Assembly (NCBI GenBank): GCA_021847605.1
Contig: JAJZQN010000015.1
Coordinates: 1-64,000 of the forward strand
Reading direction: 5' to 3'
From: Pseudomonadota bacterium
GTDB taxonomy: Bacteria; Pseudomonadota; Alphaproteobacteria; Sphingomonadales; Sphingomonadaceae
Length of the DNA stretch: 64,000 nt
Both the position numbers and the translations under genes were made by a program. Below, piece after piece: positions 63,985-64,000 of this stretch (positions are counted from its first letter, which is position 1; the number at the start of each line of letters is the position of its first letter). The notes beneath the pieces were generated by a model that ran no database searches, was not told the DNA's origin, and saw only the letters and a list, made by a program, of their open reading frames with translations.

Positions 63985-64000
63985 ATGACGAAGCGCACCA
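63985..64000 (+). CDS. Start of a gene cut by the window edge
   Basis: GAAGGAAG lies seven bases before ATG 63985; five codons (MTKRT) are visible. The strong ribosome site suggests a real gene, but nothing can be said of its product. The 211 bases between the chorismate mutase start and this ATG hold no other convincing gene. Confidence 0.5.

Overview
The window reads as chromosomal core DNA of an alphaproteobacterium of the order Sphingomonadales (Sphingobium/Sphingomonas-like). This is inferred from high GC and dense, mostly short-spaced genes. It is also inferred from the cell-cycle regulator GcrA, the split ATP synthase b/b' subunits, a zapA-6S RNA-5-formyl-THF cyclo-ligase block, a DUF5818 protein, and palindromic intergenic repeats of the kind common in sphingomonads. 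No search was run, so the genus is an inference.

Layout. 1-127: tail of an IS3-family transposase with a probable right inverted repeat. 435-1358: purS-purQ. 1441-6959 (minus): wecB, wecC, wza and wzc, a compact polysaccharide-export and UDP-ManNAcA block. 7084-11174: a 40-residue membrane microprotein, an ABC-2 permease, gcrA (TTG start), an M48 protease and an OmpA-like barrel. 11334-14719: parE and a class A beta-lactamase-like hydrolase. 15210-22505 (minus): uvrC, recO, leuB, a PLP dehydratase, metZ, apaG and lysR in close succession. 22658: a zinc alcohol dehydrogenase. 23972-26594 (minus): the ATP synthase F0 operon atpI-B-E-F'-F. 26787: an ArsR/SdpR-like repressor with a palindrome touching its start codon. 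27181-31021 (minus): ydbH-ynbE-ydbL. Then come radC, a class I aldolase, a thioredoxin-like protein and an MFS transporter. 34873-39230 (minus): tkt-gap-pgk. 39411-40974: coiled-coil protein, zapA, 6S RNA, 5-FCL and DUF2842. Two identical tRNA-Asp genes and an AI-2E-type permease follow. 43176-47064 (minus): branched-chain keto-acid dehydrogenase E1 alpha, E1 beta and E2, then thyA. 48301: a degenerate RadC-like mini-protein, then tRNA-Pro(CGG). 48875-57121: an amidotransferase, a GH92 mannosidase, aconitase, a small zinc-ribbon protein and a DUF885 peptidase-like protein. 57174-58197: small stress-type proteins (DUF5818, DUF1328, DUF2383). 58322-64000: a 2-hydroxyacid dehydrogenase, an SH3 protein, rpiB-glyA-nrdR-trmJ, a chorismate mutase and the first codons of a cut-off gene.

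The genes mainly serve central metabolism (tkt/gap/pgk/aldolase, acnA, ATP synthase F0, glyA, thyA, purSQ), envelope building (Wza/Wzc, YdbH/YnbE, M48, OMP), chromosome upkeep (parE, recO, uvrC, radC) and cell-cycle control (gcrA, zapA). No prophage, defence island, CRISPR array or biosynthetic gene cluster was seen. The points most worth checking are small or regulatory: unlabelled microproteins, near-perfect operator palindromes, a metal-ligand-deficient RadC relative, a coiled-coil protein coupled to zapA, and a candidate general-stress promoter.
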